Shown: positions 1 through 12,023, counted from the stretch's first letter. The stretch: 64,000 bases of DNA from Aliivibrio fischeri (GCF_009727955.1 NZ_WOBR01000008.1:1-64000); one strand, 5' to 3'. Notes: generated by a model not told the origin, from the letters alone. Program-made: numbers and translations.

Positions 1-656
1 GTAAATTGCTCTTGTTCTGCAACAGTTGCTTCATCAAACCAATATTTACTCATTTCTACTGGTTTCGAGTCTTTTGGTTCTACTTTTACTTCAGCTACAG
101 GTTGCAGCACTGCTGATGGAGTATGTTCAAGCTGAAGTGTTTTCTCATCTAACACTGCTTGGAAATAGCCAGCAGGAATAGTGAAAGACAATTTAGATGT
201 ATCATTTGTCGCATGTACATCATAAGTTAACCCATTTTTTGCAGACAATTCGATGTCTTTATTATCAATTGGGAATGTAAAGTACTGCGTTGATGTACAG
301 TGCTCTGAGCACGATTCTGTTGATGGTGAATATGCTGTAATATCTGTTTCTGTGCCATTAAATGAAACCGAATCATAAGCGTAACTTGCTTTAAAATAAC
401 TTAGCTCTACAGCAACATACGATTCAGGTACTGCTCTAGATGTTGTGGCATAATTTGCCGTTAACTGAGAAGTATTTCTCATGGCATTCGCTCCAACCCC
501 TTCATTTTCTATTGGGTTGATGCTTTTAGCTTCTATTGATACGTAAGTGGATTTTGTTTCTACCTCATTGATTGCATCACTGAAATCATCATCACTTGAT
601 AACGTAGAGCACCCGCTAAGTAATACTACGCTTAGTCCTAAAATTCTTTTATACAT
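1..656 (-). CDS. putative outer-membrane lipoprotein, 3' end cut off by the window edge
   Basis: The reading frame starts at an ATG at 656 and stays open to the left edge, so only the first 218 codons are visible. The N-terminus reads MYKRILGLSVVLLSGCSTL: a short basic start, a hydrophobic stretch and a lipobox LSGC with Cys16. Serine at +2 favours sorting to the outer membrane. The visible mature part is rich in Ser, Thr and acidic residues, with a pair of cysteines close together near residue 120, and shows no transmembrane segment or repeat that I recognise. It lies downstream of the porin on the same strand but beyond the porin terminator, so it may have its own promoter. I do not recognise the family; lipoprotein status is well supported, function is unknown. 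Confidence 0.7.
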   Translation of the reverse strand, partial: MYKRILGLSVVLLSGCSTLSSDDDFSDAINEVETKSTYVSIEAKSINPIENEGVGANAMRNTSQLTANYATTSRAVPESYVAVELSYFKASYAYDSVSFNGTETDITAYSPSTESCSEHCTSTQYFTFPIDNKDIELSAKNGLTYDVHATNDTSKLSFTIPAGYFQAVLDEKTLQLEHTPSAVLQPVAEVKVEPKDSKPVEMSKYWFDEATVAEQEQF

Positions 657-691
657 CCTAATACACCTTAAATTTTAAATGCTCTTAAAGT

Positions 692-724
692 AAAAAACGC
701 TGACAAAGTTTGCCAGCGCTTTTA
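692..724 (-). terminator. rho-independent terminator of the porin gene
   Basis: A hairpin with arms AAAACGCTG and CAGCGCTTTT around a short loop is followed on the minus strand by a run of T. It sits between the porin stop and the start of the downstream lipoprotein. Confidence 0.75.
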
Positions 725-748
725 AAGTTAGCTAAGTAACAACTTTTC

Positions 749-1798
749 TTAGAAGCCGTACTCTAGACCGATACGTGTTACGATATCTGTATCATTGTCA
801 CCTTCAGTACGACCCGCTACACGTAGGTAAGGTACGAAACCGTTATGAACCATCATTAGCTGACCTGAAATTGTGTTGCTGTCAGAATTTTTCACTGTTG
901 TACTGTTTACCTCTGCTTCTAAGTTAGCAGCGTAACCCAGTTTGAAACCAACAGGACCGTTCCAGTATTGACCGATGATAGAGTAAGAGCCTTGATCTAC
1001 ATCCGCACCAGTTACACCGCCATAATTATCTAATGCTTCCATTTTATATGCAGCAGCAAAACCAAAGCCCGCAGGTAGAGACGCTTCAATACCTACTAAG
1101 TACGCTTGGTTATCTTGATTTTTAACACCATTAAAATCAGAGCCCGATTCAATCGCACCCATTAATGTTACTTTTTCAAAGCTGTATTTTGCGTTAGCAC
1201 TTGCGAATGCAGAATCACGAGTCGCTGCACCACCACCGTTCGCATTATCATCACGACCAACAGAAGCTGCAAAAGAGAAACCACCAAACTTAGGAGAATC
1301 GTAACGTACTTGGTTTGATTGACGATCGTAGTGACCAGCAATACCACCCCAATCGAATACAGAGCCTAAACCTGGGTTAGAGAAAGGCCAGTCAACTAGT
1401 TCGTATAGTGGAGTAAGAACACGACCCACACGTACGTTACCCCAATCACCAGATGCACCGATAAACGTATCACGGAAACCTAAAACACCACCAGAAACAC
1501 CGCCGTGTGGCCAATCAGTATTATCAACATAACCTGATTCAATTTGCATTGTAATCAATACGTTTTCAAACATTTCTTTATGTGCACGGAAACCAATTCG
1601 AGATTCATTCTCTACAGCAAAACCCGTACTTGCATCATCATTGTCAGTAACGTTGTAGTTAACCACCGATATAGCAGCAACACCGTACACTTCAACATTA
1701 AAGTCAGAGTTAATACCAACTTCTTTTGCTGTTACACCAGCAGATGCTAAAGCAACAGCTGCGCCTAATAACGTTGTTTTAAAAAATTTGTTTTCCAT
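749..1798 (-). CDS. general porin (Gram-negative porin family, OmpU/OmpC-like)
   Basis: This 349-residue outer-membrane beta-barrel protein should form trimeric water-filled channels for small solutes. It has a signal peptide (basic start, hydrophobic core, cleavage after Thr-Ala or Ala-Lys near residue 25), alternating beta-strand sequence throughout, a PLYEL/DW pore-loop-like region near residue 125, and the typical C-terminal signature ending in Tyr-Gly-Phe. The ribosome site AGGAG lies nine bases before the ATG. The gene is beside ligA; in V. cholerae a porin reported as chitin-induced occupies the same position (from memory), so a role in chito-oligosaccharide uptake is possible but unproven. 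A long AT-rich leader suggests heavy regulation. The porin family call is firm, the substrate is not. Confidence 0.85.
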   Translation of the reverse strand: MENKFFKTTLLGAAVALASAGVTAKEVGINSDFNVEVYGVAAISVVNYNVTDNDDASTGFAVENESRIGFRAHKEMFENVLITMQIESGYVDNTDWPHGGVSGGVLGFRDTFIGASGDWGNVRVGRVLTPLYELVDWPFSNPGLGSVFDWGGIAGHYDRQSNQVRYDSPKFGGFSFAASVGRDDNANGGGAATRDSAFASANAKYSFEKVTLMGAIESGSDFNGVKNQDNQAYLVGIEASLPAGFGFAAAYKMEALDNYGGVTGADVDQGSYSIIGQYWNGPVGFKLGYAANLEAEVNSTTVKNSDSNTISGQLMMVHNGFVPYLRVAGRTEGDNDTDIVTRIGLEYGF

Positions 1799-1837
1799 GG
1801 AATAAAGCTCCTAAAAATGGATATAGCTGTGTTCATT

Positions 1838-1875
1838 ATTTATTGGCTTTAAGTTGGCCGCCGAAAGCAATAAAT
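1838..1875 (-). promoter_or_regulatory. hairpin in the porin 5' untranslated region
   Basis: Arms ATTTATTGGCTTT (1838-1850) and AAAGCAATAAAT (1864-1875) pair over twelve bases with one bulged base. The structure lies about 40 bases upstream of the porin start codon, and a G/C-rich GGCCGCC sits in the loop. It could stabilise the mRNA or be a small-RNA target; this is inference. Confidence 0.45.
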
Positions 1876-2064
1876 AAATCTCCTCATTCACACAATTTTT
1901 AAATTAGAAAAGGAAAATTCAAAAATTGTAATTACCTTATATTTTTTCCTGCATACACTCCGTGCATCCATGAAATAAAGACTAAACTTTCATAAAAAAA
2001 CATAAAACAAAAACTTAATTTCCAATAAAAAAAATATGAGCGAGCGCAAACTTCTTTCGTGTTA

Positions 2065-2078
2065 GTGATTAAGATCAA
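2065..2078 (-). promoter_or_regulatory. CRP/FNR-family box upstream of the porin
   Basis: GTGATTAAGATCAA matches the FNR consensus TTGATnnnnATCAA at nine of ten defined bases, and also resembles a CRP site (GTGA-N6-TCAA). It is about 270 bases from the porin start codon, so either the leader is long or the site is incidental. Confidence 0.35.
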
Positions 2079-2279
2079 ATTAAATAGATCAAAAAATATA
2101 AAAAACAGCGTTAAACATATAAAACAGCAACTTATAAATATAAAAAAATACTCAATGCGAGTGAGATCTCTATATTTTGAAAAGCCAAGAAAAAACTAAC
2201 TTTAATTTGTCGGCATAGATAAGTCATTAATAATTCGCTTCAAATAAACAGTAAACAACCTAATATTTTGACAAATAAA

Positions 2280-2308
2280 AAAAGGAGCCATATAAGGCTC
2301 CTTTTTAA
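2280..2308 (-). terminator. rho-independent terminator of ligA
   Basis: AAAGGAGCC and GGCTCCTTT pair around TTATAT (minus-strand reading) and a run of T follows. It lies about 20 bases beyond the ligA stop codon. Confidence 0.85.
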
Positions 2309-2326
2309 TAACCGAAATTATTAGTC

Positions 2327-4336
<2,010 letters not shown>

Positions 4337-4373
4337 TCATCAACTTCTTTTTCGGTTATTCTTAAAATAAAAA

Positions 4374-4394
4374 AAAGGCTCATGATGAGCCTTT
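4374..4394 (-). terminator. rho-independent terminator of zipA
   Basis: A near-perfect ten-base palindrome, AAAGGCTCAT and ATGAGCCTTT, is followed on the minus strand by a T run. It lies between the zipA stop and the ligA start. Confidence 0.85.
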
Positions 4395-4424
4395 CTCATT
4401 AGTTCTAATTCTATAGCAGATAGG

Positions 4425-5417
<993 letters not shown>

Positions 5418-5701
5418 CGTTAACTCTCTGCTCTTCTGCTTTATTGAGCTTTCTCTTAGATAAAAAATAAGAAAGCTTATATCAACTATCATATGAATGT
5501 AGTTTAGTTATTATCACTAATCTACCACTACTTTCCTGTAATGTACCAAATAATAACCCTATTGTTGAATAACAAAATGAAAGTGGTGACATAAATCTTA
5601 CATTTGAACTGTTTAGTGGAACTTTATTTGCTCATATTTCATTTATTTGTCTCAATTTTTGAGTATAGTGAACTCAACACCCACACAGTAAAATACAAAT
5701 T

Positions 5702-6454
5702 ATGAATTCGTTTAAACAATCTCAATCTGGGGTTCAATACTTTTTAAAAGGCATTTCATTAGCAATGACACCAGGCTTGCGTCGATTTGTTTTTATCCCT
5801 TTATTGATTAATTTCTTATTGCTTGGTGGCTCTTTTATTTATTTATTTAATCAAATTGGTAGTTGGATTGACCAAATTCTAGCTCAGATTCCAAGTTGGT
5901 TAGATTGGTTATCTTATTTATTGTGGCCTTTAATTGTCATCAGTATATTGGCCGTCTTCTCATACTTCTTTAGTACATTAGCAAATTGGATTGCAGCTCC
6001 TTTTAATGGATTGCTTGCTGAACATCTTGAAGCAAAACTAACAGGTCAACCTGCACCAAGTGGCGGAGTGTTAGATGCGGTAAAAGACTTACCTCGTATC
6101 TTCAAACGTGAATGGCAAAAGCTAAAATACTATATACCTAAAGCATTAGGCCTATTTATTCTCTTTTTTATCCCTGCTATCGGTCAAAGCATTGCACCTG
6201 TTTTATGGTTTTTATTTACCGCTTGGATGATGGCTATTCAATATTGTGATTACCCATTTGATAACCACAAAGTGCCTTTTGAAACAATGAGAGATGAGCT
6301 AAAAACAAAACGTGGCAAATGTTTATCCTTTGGTTCTCTTGTAACACTTTTTACAATGACGCCAATCCTAAACCTATTTGTTATGCCAATCGCAGTTTGT
6401 GGGGCAACCGCTATGTGGGTTGATGTTTACCGTGATACACATAAAAACCGTTAA
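5702..6454 (+). CDS. cysZ: sulfate transporter CysZ
   Basis: CysZ is an inner-membrane protein that takes up sulfate for cysteine synthesis. The 250-residue product is close to the usual length. Hydrophobic segments lie near residues 25-50, 70-95, 145-175 and 205-235, with the conserved APFNGLLAE-type loop after the second. It is transcribed divergently from zipA and followed by cysK, the order seen in other gammaproteobacteria, which supports a shared sulfur-assimilation role. The start ATG is the first in frame. No clear terminator separates it from cysK, but the roughly 130-base gap could hold a cysK promoter. Confidence 0.93.
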   Translation: MNSFKQSQSGVQYFLKGISLAMTPGLRRFVFIPLLINFLLLGGSFIYLFNQIGSWIDQILAQIPSWLDWLSYLLWPLIVISILAVFSYFFSTLANWIAAPFNGLLAEHLEAKLTGQPAPSGGVLDAVKDLPRIFKREWQKLKYYIPKALGLFILFFIPAIGQSIAPVLWFLFTAWMMAIQYCDYPFDNHKVPFETMRDELKTKRGKCLSFGSLVTLFTMTPILNLFVMPIAVCGATAMWVDVYRDTHKNR

Positions 6455-6584
6455 TCCATAACTTATAACCTTTTGATCCTTTCTCATTTTAGAAACTCTT
6501 CGTATTCTAGTTGTGTTGAGTTACTCAAATTGAGTTAAAAATAATTTATATAATCACGCTGACCGTGAAATGAAGGAACAGATC

Positions 6585-7553
6585 ATGACAAAGATTTACG
6601 AAGATAATTCTCAAACTATTGGTAATACCCCACTTGTTCGCCTAAATCGCGTAAGTAAAGGTAACGTTTTAGCCAAAGTAGAAGCGCGCAACCCAAGCTT
6701 TAGCGTTAAATGTCGTATTGGCGCAAACATGATTTGGGAAGCAGAAAAAGCGGGCACATTAAAAGACGGAGTTGAATTGGTTGAACCAACATCAGGTAAT
6801 ACTGGTATTGCTCTTGCCTTCGTAGCTGCCGCTCGTGGTTATAAACTAACGCTAACGATGCCAGCCTCAATGAGCCTTGAGCGTCGTAAGCTACTTAAAG
6901 CATTAGGTGCAAATCTTGTATTAACAGAAGCCCCTAAAGGAATGGGTGGCGCCATTGCTAAAGCAGAAGAAATTGTTGCAAGCGATCCAAGTAAGTACCT
7001 GCTACTTCAACAATTTAATAACCCAGCAAACCCTGCTATTCATGAAAAAACAACTGGACCAGAGATCTGGGAAGCTACAGATGGAAATGTTGACGTATTT
7101 GTAGCTGGTGTTGGTACTGGCGGTACATTAACAGGTACTAGTCGTTACCTAAAACACACTCAAAATAAAGCCGTTCTGTCTGTGGCAGTAGAGCCAGCTG
7201 AATCACCAGTAATCGCTCAAGCTTTAGCAGGTGAAGAGATCAAACCAGCTCCTCATAAAATCCAAGGTATTGGTGCAGGTTTCATTCCTGGTAACTTAGA
7301 TCTAACATTAATTGACCGTGTTGAAGCTGTTACTTCTGAAGAAGCTATTGAAATGGCTCGCCGATTAATGGAAGAAGAAGGCATTCTTGCTGGTATTTCT
7401 TCTGGTGCAGCAGTAGTTGCAGCTAATCGCATCGCGGAATTACCTGAATTTGCTGATAAACAAATTGTTGTTGTGTTACCAAGTTCTGGTGAGCGTTATT
7501 TAAGTACCGCATTGTTTGCAGGCTTGTTTACTGAACAAGAAAACGAGCAATAA
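6585..7553 (+). CDS. cysK: cysteine synthase A (O-acetylserine sulfhydrylase)
   Basis: CysK joins O-acetylserine and sulfide to give L-cysteine and acetate, using pyridoxal phosphate. I choose the ATG at 6585 (322 residues, [10 protein letters not shown]) rather than the in-frame ATG at 6570, because AAGGA lies at the right distance before it and the family starts there. The PLP lysine is Lys42 in NPSFSVKCR. The substrate loop TSGNTG, the phosphate-binding GTGGT motif and the C-terminal [10 protein letters not shown] are all present. It is downstream of cysZ on the same strand and ends with a strong terminator before the pts operon. Confidence 0.97.
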   Translation: MTKIYEDNSQTIGNTPLVRLNRVSKGNVLAKVEARNPSFSVKCRIGANMIWEAEKAGTLKDGVELVEPTSGNTGIALAFVAAARGYKLTLTMPASMSLERRKLLKALGANLVLTEAPKGMGGAIAKAEEIVASDPSKYLLLQQFNNPANPAIHEKTTGPEIWEATDGNVDVFVAGVGTGGTLTGTSRYLKHTQNKAVLSVAVEPAESPVIAQALAGEEIKPAPHKIQGIGAGFIPGNLDLTLIDRVEAVTSEEAIEMARRLMEEEGILAGISSGAAVVAANRIAELPEFADKQIVVVLPSSGERYLSTALFAGLFTEQENEQ

Positions 7554-7591
7554 ATTTGTAACATCTATGTGTTCAAATCAATTTTTTATCC

Positions 7592-7617
7592 AAAAAAGCC
7601 CCTTCTGGGGTTTTTTT
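7592..7617 (+). terminator. rho-independent terminator of cysK
   Basis: AAAAAAGCCCC, the loop TTCT, then GGGGTTTTTTT: a short G/C stem with flanking A and T runs, about 40 bases after the cysK stop. Confidence 0.9.
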
Positions 7618-7739
7618 GTTGATTTCATTTCCCTCCTTAGTAATAATCAAGCCACTTTATTTTTAGGTGTAAAATAATTACACTTGAATACAAAGTAACA
7701 ATTTTGAACTAGCTTAATATTACAAAATAAGAAAGAATG

Positions 7740-7745
7740 TATAAA
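7740..7745 (+). promoter_or_regulatory. candidate -10 element of the ptsH promoter
   Basis: TATAAA lies six bases before G7751, the first base of the long leader stem. The -35 region is poor (TTACAA is too close), so an activator may be needed. The placement is inferred from sequence only. Confidence 0.4.
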
Positions 7746-7750
7746 TTACT

Positions 7751-7835
7751 GTCGTTAACTAATTTCGTTGAAGATAGATTGTTTCTAGGTCTATGATGTG
7801 CGAAAGTACGTGCGCAAACCGAATTGGTTAACGAC
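7751..7835 (+). promoter_or_regulatory. structured 5' leader of ptsH (long stem enclosing two small hairpins)
   Basis: GTCGTTAACTAATTTCG (7751-7767) pairs with CCGAATTGGTTAACGAC (7819-7835) over sixteen base pairs, including one G-U pair and one bulge. Inside lie ATAGA/TCTAT (7774-7778 with 7790-7794) and TGCG/CGCA (7799-7802 with 7813-7816), giving a three-way-junction layout. The G-U pair is an allowed RNA pair, which slightly favours a folded RNA over a protein-binding DNA palindrome. It does not match a riboswitch class that I know. Confidence 0.55.
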
Positions 7836-7873
7836 ACTAATTTCAACATAAAATATAAATCGGGGTATACACA

Positions 7874-8131
7874 ATGTATTCACAAGACGTAGTAATCACT
7901 GCAGAAAACGGCCTTCACACTCGTCCAGCGGCTCAGTTCGTTAAAGAAGCGAAAGGTTTTGATGCAAAAATCACTGTTACTTCTAACGGTAAAAGTGCAA
8001 GTGCTACTAGCCTTTTCAAACTACAAACTTTAGGTCTAACTAAAGGTACTAACGTAACTATCTCTGCTGAAGGCGCACAAGAGAAAGAAGCTGTAGACCA
8101 CCTAGTTAAACTAATGGACGAGCTGCACTAA
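7874..8131 (+). CDS. ptsH: phosphocarrier protein HPr
   Basis: HPr is the small cytoplasmic carrier of the phosphoenolpyruvate:sugar phosphotransferase system. It accepts phosphate from enzyme I and passes it to sugar-specific EIIA domains. The 85-residue length is typical. The phosphorylated His15 is in NGLHTRPAA, and Ser46 is in the SATSLFKLQ segment. It is the first gene of ptsH-ptsI-crr, 55 bases before ptsI, and is preceded by an unusual structured leader that may control the whole operon. Confidence 0.97.
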   Translation: MYSQDVVITAENGLHTRPAAQFVKEAKGFDAKITVTSNGKSASATSLFKLQTLGLTKGTNVTISAEGAQEKEAVDHLVKLMDELH

Positions 8132-8186
8132 TCAGCTTTTCTTTATTATTTTCATTCTCTAATTTGATCAATTTTAAGGTAAAGCT

Positions 8187-9911
8187 ATGATTTCTGGCAT
8201 TCTAGCATCTCCAGGTATTGCTTTCGGTAAAGCACTACTACTTCAGGAAGATGAAATTGTCCTAAACAAAACTCCAATCTCTGATTCTCAAGTAGAAACA
8301 GAAGTTCAACGTTTCTTTGATGCTCGTAATAAGTCTTCTGAGCAATTAGAAGCTATCAAAGCAAAAGCGCTAGCAACTTTCGGCGAAGAAAAAGAAGCTA
8401 TTTTTGAGGGGCACATTATGCTTCTTGAAGATGAAGAGCTAGAAGAAGAAATCTTAGCCCTTATTAAAGATGATAAAATGGCTGCAGACTTTGCTATTCA
8501 CTCTGTAATTGAAGAGCAAGCGTGTGCACTAGAGTCATTAGATGATGATTATCTAAAAGAGCGTGCTACAGATATCCGCGATATCGGTAGCCGCTTTGTT
8601 AAAAACGCACTAGGCATCAACATTGTTTCACTAAGTGACATCAATGAGAAAGTAATCCTAGTTGCTAACGACCTTACTCCTTCTGAAACAGCACAAATCA
8701 ACCTAGACTACGTTCTTGGTTTTGCTTGTGACATCGGTGGTCGTACATCTCATACATCTATCATGGCGCGTTCTCTTGAGCTTCCTGCTATCGTTGGTAC
8801 TAACGATATCACTAAGCAAGTGAAAAATGGCGACATGCTAATTCTTGATGCGGTTAACAACAAAATTGTTATCAACCCATCAGAAGCTGAACTAACTGAA
8901 TCTAAAAAAATCCGTGACGACTTAGTTGCAGAAAAAGAAGAGTTAGCAAAACTTAAAGACCTACCAGCTATCACTCTAGATGGTCACCAAGTAGAAGTTT
9001 GCGGTAACATCGGTACAGTTAAAGACTGTGACGGTATCATCCGTAACGGTGGTGAAGGTGTTGGTCTGTATCGTACAGAATTCCTATTCATGGATCGTGA
9101 TGCACTTCCTACAGAAGAAGAGCAATATGTTGCTTACAAAGAAGTAGCAGAAGCGATGCATGGTGAACCAGTGATCATCCGTACAATGGATATCGGTGGT
9201 GATAAAGATCTACCATACATGGATCTTCCAGAAGAAATGAACCCGTTCCTAGGTTGGCGTGCGGTTCGTATCAGCTTAGACCGTCGTGAAATCCTACGTG
9301 ACCAATTACGTGGTATTCTACGTGCATCAGCACACGGTAAGCTACGCATCATGTTCCCAATGATCATTTCTGTTGAAGAAATCCGTGAACTGAAGAAAGC
9401 AATTGAAGAATACAAAGCAGAACTTCGTGCTGAAGGTCATGCATTTGACGAAAGCATCGAGATCGGTGTAATGGTTGAAACTCCTGCAGCAGCAGCGATT
9501 GCACACCACTTAGCTAAAGAAGTGAGCTTCTTCTCTATCGGTACTAACGACTTAACACAATACACTCTTGCTGTTGATCGTGGTAACGAAATGATTTCTC
9601 ACCTATATAACCCTCTATCTCCAGCGGTTCTGCTTGTAATCAAGCAAGTAATCGATGCTTCTCACAAAGAAGGTAAATGGACTGGTATGTGTGGTGAGCT
9701 AGCAGGTGATGAGCGTGCGAGCCTACTTCTTCTAGGTATGGGCTTAGATGAGTTCAGCATGAGTGGTATTTCAATTCCTCGCGTTAAGAAAATTGTTCGT
9801 AACGCAACGTTTGCAGATGTTAAGAAGATGGCTGATGAAGCTCTTCAAATGCCTACTGCAGCAGAAATTGAAGCACATGTTGAAAAATTTATCGCAGAAA
9901 ATACTAAGTAA
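8187..9911 (+). CDS. ptsI: PTS enzyme I (phosphoenolpyruvate-protein phosphotransferase)
   Basis: Enzyme I transfers the phosphate of phosphoenolpyruvate to HPr, the entry step of the phosphotransferase system. The 574 residues match the family. The N-terminal HPr-binding domain carries the phospho-histidine His189 in [12 protein letters not shown]. The C-terminal PEP-binding barrel carries [13 protein letters not shown], the [10 protein letters not shown] motif, the [10 protein letters not shown] segment and the active cysteine in GMCGELAGD. An AAGG ribosome site precedes the ATG. It lies between ptsH and crr, and a hairpin follows the stop. Confidence 0.98.
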   Translation: MISGILASPGIAFGKALLLQEDEIVLNKTPISDSQVETEVQRFFDARNKSSEQLEAIKAKALATFGEEKEAIFEGHIMLLEDEELEEEILALIKDDKMAADFAIHSVIEEQACALESLDDDYLKERATDIRDIGSRFVKNALGINIVSLSDINEKVILVANDLTPSETAQINLDYVLGFACDIGGRTSHTSIMARSLELPAIVGTNDITKQVKNGDMLILDAVNNKIVINPSEAELTESKKIRDDLVAEKEELAKLKDLPAITLDGHQVEVCGNIGTVKDCDGIIRNGGEGVGLYRTEFLFMDRDALPTEEEQYVAYKEVAEAMHGEPVIIRTMDIGGDKDLPYMDLPEEMNPFLGWRAVRISLDRREILRDQLRGILRASAHGKLRIMFPMIISVEEIRELKKAIEEYKAELRAEGHAFDESIEIGVMVETPAAAAIAHHLAKEVSFFSIGTNDLTQYTLAVDRGNEMISHLYNPLSPAVLLVIKQVIDASHKEGKWTGMCGELAGDERASLLLLGMGLDEFSMSGISIPRVKKIVRNATFADVKKMADEALQMPTAAEIEAHVEKFIAENTK

Positions 9912-9935
9912 TAGTATAGTTGCAAAGAATTAAAT

Positions 9936-9959
9936 ATAGCCACTAAGTTTAGTGGCTAT
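9936..9959 (+). terminator. hairpin between ptsI and crr (possible attenuator or processing site)
   Basis: ATAGCCACTAA and TTAGTGGCTAT form a perfect stem of ten to eleven base pairs with a tiny loop, followed by TTTAATAT. The T run is short, so termination would be partial; it could also protect the ptsHI or crr transcript end. Confidence 0.5.
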
Positions 9960-9986
9960 TTAATATAAACTTTAGGGAGCTACACA

Positions 9987-10496
9987 ATGGGTCTGTTTGA
10001 CAAAATTAAAAGCGCATTTTCTTCTGAAAGCGCTGACGCTGGTGCAATCGACATCATCGCACCTCTTTCTGGTGAAATTGTAAACATCGAAGATGTGCCA
10101 GACGTAGTGTTCGCTGAAAAAATCGTTGGTGACGGTATTGCGATCAAACCTGCTGGTAACAAAATGGTTGCTCCAGTAAACGGTACAATCGGTAAAATCT
10201 TTGAAACTAACCACGCTTTCTCTATCGAATCTAACGACGGCATCGAGCTTTTCGTTCACTTCGGTATTGATACAGTTGAACTTAAAGGCGAAGGCTTCAC
10301 TCGTATCGCTGAAGAAGGTCAAGAAGTTAAAGCTGGTGACACTATCATCGAATTCGATCTAGCTGTTCTTGAAGAAAAAGCTAAATCAACGCTTACTCCA
10401 GTTGTTATCTCTAACATGGACGAAATCAAAGAGCTTACTAAGCTTTCTGGTGCTGTTACTGTTGGTGAATCTCCAGTTCTTAAAGTAACTAAGTAA
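9987..10496 (+). CDS. crr: PTS glucose-specific enzyme IIA (EIIA-Glc)
   Basis: EIIA-Glc relays phosphate from HPr to glucose-type EIIBC permeases and is a central regulator, through adenylate cyclase activation and inducer exclusion in enteric relatives. The 169-residue product carries both active-site histidines, His76 in NHAFSIES and His91 in FVHFGIDTV, and the amphipathic N-terminus [11 protein letters not shown] that can contact the membrane. AGGGAG lies before the ATG. Third gene of the pts operon, closed by a strong terminator. Confidence 0.97.
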   Translation: MGLFDKIKSAFSSESADAGAIDIIAPLSGEIVNIEDVPDVVFAEKIVGDGIAIKPAGNKMVAPVNGTIGKIFETNHAFSIESNDGIELFVHFGIDTVELKGEGFTRIAEEGQEVKAGDTIIEFDLAVLEEKAKSTLTPVVISNMDEIKELTKLSGAVTVGESPVLKVTK

Positions 10497-10531
10497 TCTT
10501 TAATAGATAACTTTAGTTAATTAAAGACAAT

Positions 10532-10572
10532 AAAAAGGCCGCTGTTATCTCAAAGAAAACAGCGGCCTTTTT
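10532..10572 (+). terminator. rho-independent terminator of the ptsH-ptsI-crr operon
   Basis: AAAAAGGCCGCTGTT and AACAGCGGCCTTTTT form a long perfect stem with an eleven-base loop. The flanking A and T runs also let it serve the convergent peroxidase gene. Confidence 0.92.
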
Positions 10573-10626
10573 GTATCTGCTTGCTATGAAAAAGAGGAAT
10601 CCTGCAATCCCTCTACTTTATTGGCA

Positions 10627-11532
10627 CTATTTTACGTTTAATTCAGCGAACATCTCTTGTGATGGAGCAAAGAAATAGCCACCAGTTACAGCATCGGTAA
10701 AACGTAATAGTTGATCAGTTTTTCCATCGACTTCTCCGTACATGCTATCAAGCATTACTTGGAAGTTATGAACCGTTTTACAATAAGCGATAAACAGTAA
10801 GCCATGATCCCCAGAAACCGAACCGTAAGGCAAGCTGTGGCGTAAAATCTTAACACCCTTACCATTTTCCTTAATATCAACGCGACCTACGTGTGAGGCT
10901 GCTGGAACATCATCTAACTCAATTGAATCTGGTTTCGTACGGCCAATAACCTTTTCTTGTGCAGAAACAGACAAACGGTTCCATGCTGGTAATTTATGTA
11001 CAAAGCGTTGACACATCATGTAACTACCGCCAGCAAACTCACCATCTGCAATCAATGCAACTTCAGCACGAGCTTCATTTTTTGGATTCTCTGTACCATC
11101 AACGAAATCCGTCATATCGCGTGAATCAAGGAAACGAAAGCCCGATACTTCTTCTTTAATTTCTACATGCTCAGAAATCACATTCATTAATTTACGTAAG
11201 ATATAAAAATGTAAATCATGACGATTTGAGTGAAGGTGAATTAATACATCCCCATGTGTTGCAGGGGCAATAATATCGCCTTTTCCTAATTGCTTAAATT
11301 TAGCCAATTCAGAAGGCATAGGTGCAGATAACGTTGACCAGAATTCAGCACCAAAAGAAACTGCGCTACTTAAGTTCGCGTCTGGCTGATTTTCATTTAA
11401 TTCAATGATCAAAGCGGGAAGCGTTTGCAGCTGTTCCAATACAAGCTGAGGATTACTTTTAATATTTAATGTAACGTATAATGCAAATCGATCTGGTTCT
11501 GGCAGTAGAGCCGTTTGAGGAGTGTAAGACAT
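10627..11532 (-). CDS. DyP-type heme peroxidase (YfeX-like)
   Basis: Cytoplasmic dye-decolourising-type peroxidases bind heme and use hydrogen peroxide to oxidise substrates such as porphyrinogens. The 301-residue length matches YfeX. The family signature is seen as DFVDGTENP with the catalytic aspartate Asp145. The proximal heme histidine is probably His214 in AASHVGRVD, and Arg231 is placed as the distal arginine. No Tat or Sec signal is visible. It converges on the pts operon and is followed upstream on the same strand by two small exported or membrane proteins, an arrangement reminiscent of the enteric yfeXYZ neighbourhood. Confidence 0.9.
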   Translation of the reverse strand: MSYTPQTALLPEPDRFALYVTLNIKSNPQLVLEQLQTLPALIIELNENQPDANLSSAVSFGAEFWSTLSAPMPSELAKFKQLGKGDIIAPATHGDVLIHLHSNRHDLHFYILRKLMNVISEHVEIKEEVSGFRFLDSRDMTDFVDGTENPKNEARAEVALIADGEFAGGSYMMCQRFVHKLPAWNRLSVSAQEKVIGRTKPDSIELDDVPAASHVGRVDIKENGKGVKILRHSLPYGSVSGDHGLLFIAYCKTVHNFQVMLDSMYGEVDGKTDQLLRFTDAVTGGYFFAPSQEMFAELNVK

Positions 11533-11614
11533 GAACTCAGTTCCTTTCTATTTTGAATTAACTGAGTCCATTATATGCAATAAAACATAAGATTGTTTGA
11601 TAAAAAATAAGAGT

Positions 11615-12007
11615 TTATGAAGAAATTACTTCCACTGAAAGTTTCACTGTTTCATTTACTGATGAATCAGAGACCATATATGACTCCTGATTATTTAACT
11701 TAGTAATAATCGTTGGCGCACATAATGTTCTGATCTTACCTTCTCCCTCTTCTTCTGTTACTCGAAAAGCGATTTCTACATTTTCAGCATCAATATTTTT
11801 TAGCTCAGCCCAAGCCTGCACTTGAGATTGCTTATCTATTGAATTGAAAACTAACGTTTCTTCACCTAAAACAAGAGAAGCTGATGAATTTGTTATGCGT
11901 TGTAAATCTGGTCGATTAATCTCAACCCCTAAATCCAATTGCCAATCCGCCATTGCTAGCGGGCTTAATAACGCACTAAATAATAATGCACCTGTTGATA
12001 GATCCAT
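11615..12007 (-). CDS. small exported protein of unknown function
   Basis: The 130-residue product starts with a hydrophobic stretch ending in Ala-Met-Ala-Asp near residue 20, consistent with a Sec signal peptide, although the start lacks the usual lysines. The mature part (beginning DWQLDLGVEINRP) alternates polar and hydrophobic residues like a beta-rich periplasmic domain and has a single cysteine (in LCAPTI). A purine-rich GAGAGGGGG lies before the ATG. It sits 16 bases after the membrane-protein gene at 12024-12473, so the two are probably cotranscribed, with the DyP peroxidase further downstream. I do not recognise the family. Confidence 0.7.
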   Translation of the reverse strand: MDLSTGALLFSALLSPLAMADWQLDLGVEINRPDLQRITNSSASLVLGEETLVFNSIDKQSQVQAWAELKNIDAENVEIAFRVTEEEGEGKIRTLCAPTIITKLNNQESYMVSDSSVNETVKLSVEVISS

Positions 12008-12023
12008 TGTCTGCCCCCTCTCA

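Larger units (their letters stand above)
1799..2326. other. 528-base AT-rich intergenic region between ligA and the porin
   Basis: The region holds the porin ribosome site and leader hairpin on its left, a CRP/FNR-like box near 2065-2078, many A/T runs between 1920 and 2270 that could act as UP elements or silencing sites, and the ligA terminator at its right end. I see no convincing open reading frame in it on either strand. Confidence 0.6.
7554..7873. other. 320-base intergenic region between cysK and ptsH
   Basis: The region contains the cysK terminator, an AT-rich promoter stretch with a candidate -10 TATAAA at 7740-7745, and a long structured leader for ptsH (7751-7835). The ptsH ribosome site is weak (CGGGG about ten bases before the ATG). 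I see no additional gene. Confidence 0.7.

Noticed and set aside
1544-1750. Plus-strand frame of 68 codons within the porin gene
   Set aside because: Antisense to a clear porin reading frame; Cys/Phe-rich nonsense composition and no ribosome site.
7799-7816. CRP site in the ptsH leader (TGTGCGAAAGTACGTGCGCA)
   Set aside because: The half sites do not fit TGTGA-N6-TCACA in sequence or spacing; it reads better as part of the RNA-like fold.
9972-10322. Open frame of 116 codons on the minus strand across crr
   Set aside because: It is an antisense shadow of the strongly conserved crr gene, with no ribosome site and an amino-acid pattern typical of mirrored coding sequence.
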